NCBI GenBank assembly: GCA_029263415.1
Contig: JAJCXN010000037.1
Coordinates: 62,001-126,000, forward strand
Source of the DNA: Acidobacteriota bacterium
GTDB lineage: Bacteria; Acidobacteriota; Thermoanaerobaculia; Multivoradales; Multivoraceae
DNA: 64,000 nucleotides
Direction: 5' to 3'
Made by a program: the position numbers and the translations under genes. The stretch's first letter is position 1. The number at the start of each line of letters is the position of its first letter. The notes beneath the pieces are model-generated. The model had not been told where the DNA came from. It saw only the letters and a list, made by a program, of their open reading frames with translations, and searched no databases. This document shows, piece after piece, positions 53,944 through 62,526 of the stretch.

Positions 53944-54150
53944 CTAGCCATCCTTGAGAACAAAGGTCACTTTGAGGGTGACGCGGTAGTCGACGACCTT
54001 ACCGTCGTTGACACCGACCTTCATCTCCTTGACCCAAGCACTGGTGATGTTGTCGAGGGTCTTGCCTGCACGAGCGACGCCTTCGTCGATCGCTTCTTCG
54101 AAGCTCTTGGGTGAGCTCGACGTGATTTCTGTAACGCGTGCTACTGACAT
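53944..54150 (-). CDS. Dodecin-family flavin-binding protein
   Basis: 68 residues from the ATG at 54150; AGGAG seven bases upstream. VARVTEITSSSPKSFEEAIDEGVARAGKTLDNITSAWVKEMKV is the dodecin signature, with the conserved flavin-stacking Trp in SAWVKE. Dodecins form dodecamers that bind FMN, riboflavin or CoA and store or detoxify flavin. First in a run of four small minus-strand genes (next DUF4332, BON-LysM, DUF937 upstream). The open frame extends to 54174 without support. Confidence 0.92.
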   Translation of the reverse strand: MSVARVTEITSSSPKSFEEAIDEGVARAGKTLDNITSAWVKEMKVGVNDGKVVDYRVTLKVTFVLKDG

Positions 54151-54281
54151 GGTGTTCTCCTGAGGTGAGTCCATTATTGCGCGGCCGATACTTTCGAGAA
54201 GTGGGCTCAGAGCGCACCCTCAAAGACTTCCTCTGCCCGTGAGTCCGACCGCGATTCTGCCTGGCGCGGGACCGGCGCCAA

Positions 54282-54689
54282 CTAGTGCGTGATGACAGGC
54301 TTCAGCGTCTTGGCGGCTGCAACCCAACGCTCGACCATCGATACCGACGGCACGCGACGGGTGAGCTTCTTCTTGTTGTTGACTTCGCCCATCTTCTTGG
54401 TGAGATTGGCTGCATTGCGAGTACGCAGAGCCTTGACGGTGTCCACGCCAGAAGCCTCAAGTAGTTCGCTGAACTCTTGGCCGATGCCCGAGACACGCAT
54501 TAGGTCAGCCATGTTGGCCCACTTGAGAAGCTGCTTCTCGGTAGCGCCACTCGCAGCGGCGGCAGCCTTCCTGCCTTTGCGATCGCAGCACAGCTTGAGC
54601 AGTGAGTTGGTGGTCTTGATGCCGGCCTTTGCGAGCTTTTTCGCGTTCGCGGGGCCGACGCCTTCGATTTCTTCGACTTTATAGCTCAT
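54282..54689 (-). CDS. DUF4332-family helix-hairpin-helix protein
   Basis: 135 residues. The start is set at the ATG at 54689, eight bases after GAGG; another ATG two codons earlier (54695) is too close to it. YKVEEIEGVGPANAKKLAKAGIKTTNSLLKLC and LMRVSGIGQEFSELLEASGVDTVKALR are two helix-hairpin-helix units characteristic of DUF4332. Such domains often bind DNA non-specifically, but no function is known here. The C-terminal LTRRVPSVSMVERWVAAA is a further helix. Confidence 0.86.
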   Translation of the reverse strand: MSYKVEEIEGVGPANAKKLAKAGIKTTNSLLKLCCDRKGRKAAAAASGATEKQLLKWANMADLMRVSGIGQEFSELLEASGVDTVKALRTRNAANLTKKMGEVNNKKKLTRRVPSVSMVERWVAAAKTLKPVITH

Positions 54690-54717
54690 CGCCATTTCCT
54701 CAATACAAGGGTTAGAT

Positions 54718-54739
54718 GAGACCGACAGTTTCCGGTCTC
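54718..54739. other. Stem-loop near the DUF4332 promoter
   Basis: GAGACCG pairs with CGGTCTC over an eight-base loop, 29 bases upstream of the DUF4332 start. No U-run on either strand, so not a usual terminator; it could be an mRNA leader hairpin. Confidence 0.35.
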
Positions 54740-54766
54740 GATTGGGTTTTTGAAAGCGGAAGAAGA

Positions 54767-54792
54767 CGCAGCGGGCTGTTCGCCGCGCTGCG
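54767..54792 (-). terminator. Probable weak terminator of the BON-LysM gene
   Basis: On the minus strand CGCAGCG pairs with CGCTGCG, with an inner GGC/GCC, followed by TCTTCTTCC. It lies 20 bases after the stop codon. Confidence 0.45.
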
Positions 54793-54812
54793 CCCCTTTA
54801 AGGGTGTGGAAG

Positions 54813-55283
54813 CTAATCTTCGAGGTTTGGAATGCGAAGCACCTGGCCCGGATAGATCTTGTCTGGATCCGAAAGCATTGGACGGTTCGCTTCGAAGATC
54901 GCTGTGTACTTGCTGCCGTCGCCATACACCTTCTTGGCTACCGCCCACAAGGTATCGCCACTCTCGACGGTGTGAAAGACCGACGGCGGCGCTTGCTGCA
55001 CTTGCAGTTGGTCATCTACTTGAGCGATGCCGCTGTGATTGCCGATGATCAACGCTGCCTTCTCTTTGTCTTCTTGAGACTGAGCTGTGCCACGCACGGT
55101 CACCTTGTCGTCGGTGGTCTCGATATCGAAATCAGCGATCTCGATGCCGAGGTTGGTTACTGCTCGCTTCAGCATTCCGGCGCGCTGCTCGTTGAAGGCA
55201 GCCGCATCGGCGGCGCTGGGTTCCGGCGTGTCTTTGCCAAAAATCTTGGAGCCAGCGCTCTTTACAAAATCAATGAGTCCCAT
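54813..55283 (-). CDS. BON-domain and LysM protein (Kbp/YgaU-like)
   Basis: 156 residues; AGGAG before the ATG. GLIDFVKSAGSKIFGKDTPE is the N-terminus of the Kbp/YgaU family; a BON domain follows (VTNLGIEIADFDIETTDDKVTVRGTAQSQEDKEKA), then a LysM domain at the C-terminus (HTVESGDTLWAVAKKVYGDGSKYTAIFEANR, YPGQVLRIPNL). The E. coli homologue binds potassium and is induced by osmotic and stationary-phase stress. A GGCTTCG-AAA-CGAAGCC hairpin (55303-55319) lies 20 bases upstream. Neighbours on both sides are small stress-type genes. Confidence 0.9.
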   Translation of the reverse strand: MGLIDFVKSAGSKIFGKDTPEPSAADAAAFNEQRAGMLKRAVTNLGIEIADFDIETTDDKVTVRGTAQSQEDKEKAALIIGNHSGIAQVDDQLQVQQAPPSVFHTVESGDTLWAVAKKVYGDGSKYTAIFEANRPMLSDPDKIYPGQVLRIPNLED

Positions 55284-55341
55284 TGTGTTCTCCTAGTTCT
55301 GAGGCTTCGAAACGAAGCCGATTATTTGTGATCTGGTTGGG

Positions 55342-55944
55342 CTAGCGGCGCTTGAGAAAACTACCGAGCATGCCTGCGCCTGCTTTGGCAATGTCGTCGA
55401 GTGCACTGCCGTCACCGTCGCGGTCGAGCATCTTGCTGAACATGCTCATCTCGGGCCGAGCCTCGATCTGCTTGCGCTCGCCGCGAAGAAGGTCAGAGAG
55501 GCCGCTGTTGTCGAGGTTGCCTTGGCGCCGCTGACGCCCTAGTTGTGCCATCACCATGGGTGCCAGAATCTTCATCAGCTGGCCAGCGGACCCGGCATTC
55601 AGCCCGCTCGATTTGGCGACCGCACCAGCAACATGACCATCCTGGCCACCGAAGACGTGCCCCAGGATCCCGCCGCCGTGCTTTTCTTGTTGGTCGCGAT
55701 TGCCCAAGAAACTGCCAAGGTCGTCGAGCAGACTGCCGTCATGATCTTTATCGAGCGCTGCGCCGAGTGCAGAAGCTCCACCACCACCTCCGCCTGAATT
55801 CTTGATCAGACCACCGAGAATCATGGGAAGGGCTGCTGCTATTGCACCGCCCGTTGCATCGTCGTCGGCTCCGATCTGTCGACTGATCTGCGACAGAGCG
55901 CTGCCACCAAGTTGGCTGGTCAAGGCATCTAGAATGGAACTCAT
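55342..55944 (-). CDS. DUF937-family protein
   Basis: 200 residues from the ATG at 55944, with GGAG seven bases upstream; the frame is open to 56052. ILDALTSQLGGSALSQISRQIGADDDATGGAIAAALPMILGGLIKN is the DUF937 core, and SGLNAGSAGQLMKILAPMVMAQLGRQ the second half. The middle is rich in Gly and Asp/His (NSGGGGGGASALG, DKDHDGSLLDD), partly like a calcium-type DxDxDG loop (DKDHDGSLLDD, DRDGDGSALDD, both noted). Function unknown. Probably heads a transcript with the next small genes. Confidence 0.88.
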   Translation of the reverse strand: MSSILDALTSQLGGSALSQISRQIGADDDATGGAIAAALPMILGGLIKNSGGGGGGASALGAALDKDHDGSLLDDLGSFLGNRDQQEKHGGGILGHVFGGQDGHVAGAVAKSSGLNAGSAGQLMKILAPMVMAQLGRQRRQGNLDNSGLSDLLRGERKQIEARPEMSMFSKMLDRDGDGSALDDIAKAGAGMLGSFLKRR

Positions 55945-56101
55945 GTTAGGTCTCCACGAAAAACGGGGGCTTCCCCCACTGAAGGAAGGCGCCGGCCGAT
56001 CAAAGCGTGGATACACGGTAGACGGGCTTTGCGCCAAATGAAAAGGGAGCACGATTCGCAGGACTGCGAAGTAGGTGTTCCCAACGAGAAGTTAGAACCG
56101 G

Positions 56102-56887
56102 CTACTCACTGTATTCGATTGTAAGGCTCTGGTCATCTTCCCCAACCTGCGCCTCGAAAGTCTTTTGCCCAAACTTCTCATGCCAGGCGACGAGCGTGTA
56201 CCGCCCGTCGGGTAGCCCGTCGATTGAGAAGTGACCGTTACGGTCGGTGGTCGCGAAAAAGGGGTGGTCGATCACAAACAGGTAAGCCGACATCCAAGAG
56301 TGCACGTCACACTTGAACTTGACCGGGAGTTCCTGCTTGGTGAAGAACTTGGTGCGCTTGCCTTGAGCAGGTTGGCTCATGTTGAACGGGCGATTGGACT
56401 TCGCCAAACTGCGTACGTTGTGCAGGGTGGGGTCCACATTCAAGACTTCAAGCGTCTGTCGAAGGCGGATGCCTTGAACGCGGGGCGTGTATTGGCAACC
56501 CTCTTGGCGCAGCTGAACAGGCTCCGTCGGCACCGCATCATCGAAGCTGCCATCGGGTGCTACTTCGACATAGACGAAGACGTTGGCCAGTCCGCCGTGC
56601 TCGGCGATGATCACGTCATCTGCGAGGACTCGGCCTTCGTGAAGTGCGGCACAAGCCGGATCGGCATCCATGCGGATTGCTCGTCGGCGCGGTGACTCGC
56701 CCGTGAAGATGACTTTTCCGGACAAAGCGCCGCCGTCGGCGAGTCCGACGGTGCTGGAGGTGCTGGAGGTGCTGGAGGTACGAGCACCGCTTGCCCGCGG
56801 ACCGATCAAAAGCAGAAGAAGGGCTGCTAGAGCAAGTAGATGGGGGACGGTCCGGTGGTCGGAGAAGGGTAGGTTTCGCACAGGCAT
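56102..56887 (-). CDS. Secreted cupredoxin-like protein with regulatory/carbohydrate-like C-terminus
   Basis: 261 residues from the ATG at 56887; signal HLLALAALLLLLIGPRASG. A Ser/Thr repeat (SSTSSTSST) follows the cut site. The domain GGALSGKVIFTGESPRRRAI...DPACAALHEG...GGLANVFVYV is common to predicted copper-binding or methylamine-utilisation-like secreted proteins; LHNVRSL, FKCDVHSWMSAYLFV resembles a blue-copper site (Cys-x-x-His, Met). The C-terminus GHFSIDGLPDGRYTLVAWHEKFG is a carboxypeptidase-regulatory-like repeat. It may carry copper or bind a cell-surface partner; unproven. Confidence 0.78.
   Translation of the reverse strand: MPVRNLPFSDHRTVPHLLALAALLLLLIGPRASGARTSSTSSTSSTVGLADGGALSGKVIFTGESPRRRAIRMDADPACAALHEGRVLADDVIIAEHGGLANVFVYVEVAPDGSFDDAVPTEPVQLRQEGCQYTPRVQGIRLRQTLEVLNVDPTLHNVRSLAKSNRPFNMSQPAQGKRTKFFTKQELPVKFKCDVHSWMSAYLFVIDHPFFATTDRNGHFSIDGLPDGRYTLVAWHEKFGQKTFEAQVGEDDQSLTIEYSE
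56751..56777 (-). repeat. 9-base triple repeat in the cupredoxin-like gene
   Basis: GTGCTGGAG three times, encoding (SST)3 just after the signal peptide cut. No mismatch. Confidence 0.92.
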
Positions 56888-56980
56888 AACGGTACTAATC
56901 GAGTGTACGCATCCTAGGTCCGTTTGCTTCCCTGGTGGGTCCAATAAGTTCCAGTGAGTTAAGGGGTGCCCAAGCAAAAA

Positions 56981-57000
56981 GGGACGCCCGAAGGCGTCCC
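56981..57000 (-). terminator. Intrinsic terminator of rpsD
   Basis: GGGACGCC and GGCGTCCC with a four-base TTCG-type loop on the minus strand, followed by TTTTTGC. It lies 53 bases after the rpsD stop codon. Confidence 0.92.
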
Positions 57001-57052
57001 TTGTGCGGCCACTGTCTCTCGTAAAGAGCAGGAGCCTCCTGGGTTTCGTTCG

Positions 57053-57652
57053 CTATCGCGAGTAGAACTCGACGATCAGCGGAACCTCGCAAATCACTGG
57101 CACTTCATCCCGGGCGGGGAGGGTGTTCAGTTCTGCTCGGTAGCCGGTCTCATCAACCGAGATGTACGACGGCACGCCGCTACCGGAGCGCGGCTCGTTG
57201 AACATCCGCAGCTTCTTGCTCTTCTCACGCACCTCAACCACGTCGCCAACACGAAGACGAAAGGACGGGATGTTGACTCGCCTGCCGTTGACCAAGATGT
57301 GGCCGTGGCCGACGAATTGGCGCGAGGCGTAGATAGTAGGGGCGAAGCCACTGCGCAAGACGAACGCGTCGAGGCGTGACTCAAGCAGGCGCAGTAAGTT
57401 CTCGCCAGCAACACCCTTAGTAGCGGTCGCCTTCTTGAAATAGTTCCGCAGCTGACGCTCGCTGATGTTGTACTGGTAGCGCAGTCGCTGCTTCTCGAGC
57501 AGTTGACGGCCATAGTTGCTCTGACGGCGACGGCGACGCAGGCCGTGCATGCCCGGTGGATAGTTGCGCTTTTCCATGTAGCGCTGGGCCTTGTCGGTCA
57601 GAGCGACCCCGAGCTTGCGTGAGGCCTTGACCTTGGGTCCGTTGAACTTCAC
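57053..57652 (-). CDS. rpsD: 30S ribosomal protein S4
   Basis: 199 residues from GTG at 57652 (AGGAG nine bases upstream), matching the usual start M-(A/K)-(R/F)-(Y/N)-x-G-P. MEKRNYPPGMHG, LRYQYNISERQLRNYFKKA and ENLLRLLESRLDAFVLRSGFAP identify the protein; the S4 RNA-binding domain follows (ASRQFVGHGHILVNGRRVNIPSF). It binds 16S rRNA early in 30S assembly and can repress its own mRNA. In many phyla rpsD sits in the alpha operon with rpsK and rpoA; here it is alone, with its own promoter and terminator. An ATG 35 codons upstream in frame has no S4-like sequence. Confidence 0.97.
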   Translation of the reverse strand: MKFNGPKVKASRKLGVALTDKAQRYMEKRNYPPGMHGLRRRRRQSNYGRQLLEKQRLRYQYNISERQLRNYFKKATATKGVAGENLLRLLESRLDAFVLRSGFAPTIYASRQFVGHGHILVNGRRVNIPSFRLRVGDVVEVREKSKKLRMFNEPRSGSGVPSYISVDETGYRAELNTLPARDEVPVICEVPLIVEFYSR

Positions 57653-57952
57653 TGTGTCTTTCTCCTGAGCTAAGCACTGGCGATCGTTGGCCGCGGTTCG
57701 CCTGCACTGCTCCGTGCTATCAATATTGTTCGTCTCCGTTCGGTTGGCAACGTGAGCCATCGAACGCGACTGTTGTGTGTCCTTGCTTGTCGAGTCGGAG
57801 GAGCGGTCCTTGCGTGGACAACTCAGTCCTGCAGACAGAGCAGAAGAGGGTAGAAGACCCACAAGCTGTGAATTCTATCTGGCCCTGCTGCGCTGCGGCA
57901 AGCGCATTACCGCTGGAATGTTTGGGCGCAGCGCCTGCGGCGCATTGGCCTC
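57653..57952. other. 300-base gap: rpsD leader and promoter
   Basis: A likely promoter on the minus strand (TTGCCG-N18-TAGAAT, 57872-57901) would give a leader of about 210 bases before rpsD. Upstream of it lies the end of the polX gene. A short in-frame peptide (MAHVANRTETNN) precedes rpsD but has no ribosome site. The long leader may host S4 autoregulation; no specific structure was proven. Confidence 0.5.
57872..57901 (-). promoter_or_regulatory. Candidate sigma-70 promoter of rpsD
   Basis: Minus strand TTGCCG, 18 bases, TAGAAT. -10 matches five of six, -35 four of six. Start point near 57865. Confidence 0.5.
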
Positions 57953-59731
57953 CTACTCCTCGCGGCGGCCGCCGCTCCGCCAAGCGGTCAGGCGTTCGCG
58001 GTCCCAGGTGTTGATGCACTGATCCTTGGTTAGCCACCCGCGACGGGCAGTGGTAATGCCGAAATGCAGGTAGTCAAAGTGCCGTGGGACGTGCGCATCG
58101 GTGTCAATCGCGATCAGGCAGCCGTGTTCGAGGGCTGAGCGTACGTGCTGGGCGCGCAGGTCGAGTCGGGTGGGGTTGGCGTTGACTTCCATGGCGACAC
58201 CATTGGCGGAGGCTCGGCTAAAGATCAGGTCGAGGTTGGGTGCGAGGCCCGCTCGACGGCCAACCTTGCGGCCGGTGGGGTGACCGAGCACATGGACATG
58301 CGGATTGTCGACCGCGCGCAACAAGCGATCGGTTGCCTCTTGCGGCTCTTGTTGCAGTGAAACGTGCGGCGAGGCAACCACCCAGTCGAGCTCCGCGAGG
58401 ATCGCATCCTCGAAGTCCAGCGAACCGTCGACCAAGATGTCGACCTCGACACCCGCCAAGAGATCGATCTGGTCGAGCTGCTCGTTGAGTCGTCGGATGG
58501 CCTTGGCATGTTTGGCCAGTCGAGCGGCGTCGAGGCCGTTGGCAAGCACCGAACTCACCGAATGATCGGTGATTGCCAGCGTGGTGAAACCGCGATCAAG
58601 CGCTTGCTCGACGATCTCTTCGAGCTCCATCTTGCCGTCGGATGCGGTGGTATGGGCGTGGAGTTCAGCTTGAATGTGGCCGATCTCAACGAGGTCGATA
58701 CTTGGACTCTGGATCTCACCTCGATCCTCGCGCAGCTCGGGCGGGATGTAAGGGAGATCGAGCTTCTGGTAGATCTGTCGCTCGGTCTTCGCCGCGAGCG
58801 GCTTCTTACCTTCGTCTTGGGGGCGCTCTTCGGTGCCCTCGAACAACCCGTATTCGTTGAGTCTCCACTTCCTTTTGACGCAGATCTCGCGCAGGCGGAC
58901 GTTGTGCTCCTTGGAGCCGGTGAAGTACATCATTGCTGCACCGAGAACTGCGGGTGGCACCATCCTGAGGTCAGCTTGGATATCGACGCCCGTCGCGCCA
59001 CCCTGCTTGAGCCTCACCGAGCATTTGGTTTCACCTGAGGCGATAATCTCTTTGACCTCCGGCATGCCCAAGAACATCTCCCGCACAGCTGCAGGTTTGC
59101 TGGTACTAGCAATGAAATCAAGGTCGCCGATGGTGTCGCGACCGCGTCTGAGGCTGCCGGCATAGTGCGCCTCTTTGACGTTGTCTGCAGCCTCGAGCCG
59201 CCCGACGATTTGAAGCGCCAGCGGCAGCGCCTTACCAATCGGGACTCGGGCGTGTTGTTTGGTGTTGAAGTCCAGGTTCTTGAGGATGTTCTCGACCGTC
59301 TTCTTACCCATACGCGGCAGGTCTTCGACCTTGCCGCTTTCGATCGCTGCGCGTAGATCGGTGGCGTTTTCCACCCCGAGGTCTTGCCACAGTGTCTTGA
59401 CCGCCTTGGGCCCTAGACCAGGGATCTGGAGCAGGTCGAACACGGTCTCTGGCACGTGCTCGAGTAGCTCCGTGTGCTCGGTGATCTCGCCGGTATCGAG
59501 ATACTCGATGATCCGTCTTGCGGCTCCTTTGCCGATTCCCGGCAGCGCCTGGAGTCGCGCTTCGGCAGTACCAGGATCATCGGCGACGATCGAACCCACG
59601 TCTTTGGTCATGTCGCGCAGCAGACGGGCGACACGCTGGTGCGATACCGCGCGGAACTGATTGCCTCCGCGCAGCGCGATGCCAGACGCAAGCCGTTCGA
59701 AAATGATCTGGAGTTCGGAGTTGGTGGTCAT
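57953..59731 (-). CDS. polX: DNA polymerase/3'-5' exonuclease PolX
   Basis: 592 residues (family about 570-580). N-terminal helix-hairpin-helix region LQALPGIGKGAARRIIEYLDTGE, IPGLGPKAVKTLWQDLGV; polymerase-beta palm with GSLRRGRDTIGDLDFIA (Gly-Ser, Asp-x-Asp catalytic metals); C-terminal PHP domain with QAELHAHTTASDGKMELEEIV, LAITDHSVSS and DTDAHVPRH (metal histidines). Functions in base-excision repair gap filling and has proofreading-type exonuclease. Divergent from nothing nearby; the upstream NUDIX gene is 51 bases away on the same strand. Confidence 0.95.
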   Translation of the reverse strand: MTTNSELQIIFERLASGIALRGGNQFRAVSHQRVARLLRDMTKDVGSIVADDPGTAEARLQALPGIGKGAARRIIEYLDTGEITEHTELLEHVPETVFDLLQIPGLGPKAVKTLWQDLGVENATDLRAAIESGKVEDLPRMGKKTVENILKNLDFNTKQHARVPIGKALPLALQIVGRLEAADNVKEAHYAGSLRRGRDTIGDLDFIASTSKPAAVREMFLGMPEVKEIIASGETKCSVRLKQGGATGVDIQADLRMVPPAVLGAAMMYFTGSKEHNVRLREICVKRKWRLNEYGLFEGTEERPQDEGKKPLAAKTERQIYQKLDLPYIPPELREDRGEIQSPSIDLVEIGHIQAELHAHTTASDGKMELEEIVEQALDRGFTTLAITDHSVSSVLANGLDAARLAKHAKAIRRLNEQLDQIDLLAGVEVDILVDGSLDFEDAILAELDWVVASPHVSLQQEPQEATDRLLRAVDNPHVHVLGHPTGRKVGRRAGLAPNLDLIFSRASANGVAMEVNANPTRLDLRAQHVRSALEHGCLIAIDTDAHVPRHFDYLHFGITTARRGWLTKDQCINTWDRERLTAWRSGGRREE

Positions 59732-59782
59732 AGGAGCGATGTGGCCAGTGCAGGCGGGACGAAGAGGAAGTGCCGAGCCACT

Positions 59783-60493
59783 CTACTCCTCGAGTTGAAG
59801 ATGGTTCTTTCTGATGGTGCGAAAGAGTTGGGTCTTTGGAGGGGTTGCGAGCGATCCCGTCTCGAGCCGCTGTTTGAGAACTCGCAAGACCGTCTGAGTG
59901 ATCAGCGGCAGAGGTAGTTGCTCGGCTTCGCTCATGGTGAACCAACGCAGGTCGTGAAGCTCGCCGCTTCCTTCCAGATTGTCGTGCACGTGATCGCCCG
60001 TTGCGATGAAGAACCGAGCATTGAATCGCTTAGGTCTGTATGGGGGAGTGACAGCCCGGCAGAGGAGATGGAGATCGGCGAGATCAGGCGCTAGGCCGCG
60101 CTCGGCAAATGCTGTCCAACTGGAGTCGGCCCCAGGAGGGAATCGCGCTTCCGTTGCGGGGCCACCGAGCAGAAGCCCGGTTTCTTCGAAGGTCTCACGA
60201 ATGGCGGCGATGGCTAGCGCACGGGCTCGGGTCGCAGAGCAGCCGAGTTGCAACCTCTCAGCAACTTCAGGGCGCAGATCGGAAGCGATGGGCACGCGAT
60301 GATCGCCTCGGTCGACGGTGCCGCCTGGAAAAACATAGAGCTTGGACCAGGCATCGCGAGTGGTGCGTTGGCCCATGAGGATCTTTGTCTTGCGCGTTTT
60401 GCTGTGATCGCGCAGCAGAATCAGGGTCGCTGCGTCGCGCGGCCGTGCAGCGGACGTTCTTGCAAGGGATGACGAGAAAGCAGGCTTGGGCAT
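59783..60493 (-). CDS. NUDIX hydrolase
   Basis: 236 residues. The Nudix box is split: VFPGGTVDRGDHR, a 30-residue insert, then AIAAIRETFEETGLLLGG with the REx2EExG core. C-terminal part, DLRWFTMSEAEQLPLPLITQTVLRVL, fits the NUDT19/CoA-diphosphatase-like group. It hydrolyses a nucleoside diphosphate linked to X; here CoA or a nucleotide sugar would be plausible but not shown. N-terminus TLILLRDHSKTRKTKILMGQR typical for this group. Co-directional with polX. Confidence 0.88.
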   Translation of the reverse strand: MPKPAFSSSLARTSAARPRDAATLILLRDHSKTRKTKILMGQRTTRDAWSKLYVFPGGTVDRGDHRVPIASDLRPEVAERLQLGCSATRARALAIAAIRETFEETGLLLGGPATEARFPPGADSSWTAFAERGLAPDLADLHLLCRAVTPPYRPKRFNARFFIATGDHVHDNLEGSGELHDLRWFTMSEAEQLPLPLITQTVLRVLKQRLETGSLATPPKTQLFRTIRKNHLQLEE

Positions 60494-60573
60494 TGGTTGG
60501 CTACCGTGAGGTGGAATAGTTCAAGGAGTGGGCATGGTACTCGGATCGCTGTATACAGACCGAGAGCCTGAAC

Positions 60574-62376
60574 TCAGGCGTGTTGGTTGAGCCATTGATC
60601 GAGCACCAGCATGCACCAGGTTTGCTCGTTGGTTGCGAGCCGAGTGGAGGGCCTTCGGAGCACCTGTCGTTCGTAGAGCCGCTGCTGAGCTTGCTTGAGC
60701 AGCTCCGGTTGCTGTTGCGACCAGCGCCGAATGGGTGCGGAGAATCCGATCTTCTTCTGGGTGAGCAGGGCAGGTGGAACACGCCTTTTGAGGGCCTCTC
60801 GTAGGACGCGTTTGCCGACACCTGGCTTGCGGTCCGATCGAGGTTGGTACAGGAGATCTGGAGCCAGCGACAAAGCGAACTCCACCACCCGATGGTCGAC
60901 CAGTGGGGGCCTTGCCTCGAGGCCTACGGCCATGGTGGCCCGGTCGAGCTTAGTCATCATGTCGTCGCGCAGGTAGCCGTGCAGGTCCATCCACTGCAAG
61001 CGTTTGGTCAAGCCGAGATCCTCGCGCCAATGCCGCTGGAAGGCCCAGAGATCGTCGTAGCCCTGGTCGATGAGCAAATCATCGCTGAGCAATGCCTGCT
61101 TTTGCGACACCGTAAAAGGACCCAAGAAGGTCGCGTAGCGCTCGACGCCTTGCAACAGGCGTCGCTCGGCGGTGCGAAAGGCTGCAGAGTTAGGTGGGGC
61201 CAGTTGATGGAGGAGACGGTGTCGGGCTTTGGCTTTGAGTCGTCCCTGCTTGTCGTGCCACTGGTAACCGGCGAATAGCTCATCTCCGCCCTCGCCGGTC
61301 AACGCGACCGTCACCGGGTGATCGTTGTGTTGGCGGGCCAGGCGTGCGATCTGGTAGACCGGGAATGCGCCGTGATCACCAAACGGTTCGTCGTAGATCC
61401 GTGCGATCAGGCGGAGGGCCTCGGATAGGTCGCCACCGGTAGCACGCAAGGTTGTGTGGTGCGCTCCTAGGTGTTCGGCAATTGTGCGAGCTTCAGCCGT
61501 CTCGTCGTGCGATTTGACGTCGAAGCCTAGGTTGAAAGTGTAGGGCTGCTGGAGGTGTGAGGTAACCGTTGAGGAGTCGACGCCGCCGCTTAAGAACACG
61601 CCGACCGGAACGTCCGAGAGCGTGTGCTCGGTGATGACTTCATGGAGTAGGTGATCAAGCTCGTGGGTCGCTTCGGCGAGATCCGTGCGTTTGGTTGAAC
61701 TCTGAGGCTGCCAGTACTCCTCCAGGACCGGCTGTTTGCCGGGTTCCAAGGTCAGGGTGTGTGCTGCCGGTAGCTTCTTGATCTCCTCGAAGATGGTCTT
61801 GGGTGTCGGGATGTACTTGTAGCTGAAGAAGTCTCGAATGGCGGTTAGGTCAAGCGTGCTCGGTGCTATCCGAGAGAGCGGGCCAAGCTGCGAGGCGAAG
61901 GCGAATCCATCTGGCTCGTTGCGATACAGCAGTGGCTTGATGCCGAGGCGGTCTCGAGCTACGAACAGCCGCTGTTTGGTTTGGTCCCAGATGGCGAACG
62001 CGAACATGCCGATGAGCCGATGAACGCACTGCGCTCCATAGCGCGCGAACAACTGCAGGACCACTTCGGTATCGGTATTGGAGGTGAGTTCAACACCGTC
62101 CGCGGCGAGTTCTGCCTTGAGCGCGCGAAAGTTGTATATCTCGCCGTTGTAGGTGATCGTTAGCGACCCGCGCTTCATCGGCTGGAGGCCAGCGTCGCTG
62201 AGATCGAGAATCGCGAGTCGACGATGCGAAAAGGCTACTCTGGGGCCATTGTCCGCATTCGGTGCGTTCTGCCAAACCCCGCAGCCGTCTGGGCCACGGT
62301 GCTCGAGATCCTGGGCCATCTGAACAGCTCGTTCGGAGGACGCCATTGAGCCCACGATGCCCGCAATTCCGCACAC
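60574..62376 (-). CDS. asnB: Asparagine synthase (glutamine-hydrolysing)
   Basis: 600 residues. The start is fixed at the GTG at 62376: residue 2 must be the catalytic Cys (M-C-G-I-A-G) exposed after removal of Met. N-terminal glutaminase: HRGPDGCGVW, SHRRLAILDLS, NGEIYN; C-terminal synthetase with the PP-loop SGGVDSS near residue 265 and GEGGDELFAGY. It makes asparagine from aspartate, ATP and glutamine; paralogues near glycosyltransferases often amidate surface polysaccharides. Divergent from the O-antigen ligase-like gene 150 bases away, which supports a surface-sugar role. Confidence 0.93.
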   Translation of the reverse strand: MCGIAGIVGSMASSERAVQMAQDLEHRGPDGCGVWQNAPNADNGPRVAFSHRRLAILDLSDAGLQPMKRGSLTITYNGEIYNFRALKAELAADGVELTSNTDTEVVLQLFARYGAQCVHRLIGMFAFAIWDQTKQRLFVARDRLGIKPLLYRNEPDGFAFASQLGPLSRIAPSTLDLTAIRDFFSYKYIPTPKTIFEEIKKLPAAHTLTLEPGKQPVLEEYWQPQSSTKRTDLAEATHELDHLLHEVITEHTLSDVPVGVFLSGGVDSSTVTSHLQQPYTFNLGFDVKSHDETAEARTIAEHLGAHHTTLRATGGDLSEALRLIARIYDEPFGDHGAFPVYQIARLARQHNDHPVTVALTGEGGDELFAGYQWHDKQGRLKAKARHRLLHQLAPPNSAAFRTAERRLLQGVERYATFLGPFTVSQKQALLSDDLLIDQGYDDLWAFQRHWREDLGLTKRLQWMDLHGYLRDDMMTKLDRATMAVGLEARPPLVDHRVVEFALSLAPDLLYQPRSDRKPGVGKRVLREALKRRVPPALLTQKKIGFSAPIRRWSQQQPELLKQAQQRLYERQVLRRPSTRLATNEQTWCMLVLDQWLNQHA

Positions 62377-62526
62377 GAACTAGCCAACTCCCGCGGTCAG
62401 GGTGCAACGATGGTTGGTGGTTGACAATAGATCGAGTTTGAGCATTTCTACTTGGCGGCTTGGCACAGAGTCGCTAACCTCGGGTGGCGACGGCCGCAGT
62501 CCTTACCCTTGCAGCAAACGTATCGC

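Noticed and set aside
57720-58037. Short reverse-strand open frames around the rpsD leader
   Set aside because: They overlap polX or the leader, have no ribosome site and no family sequence.
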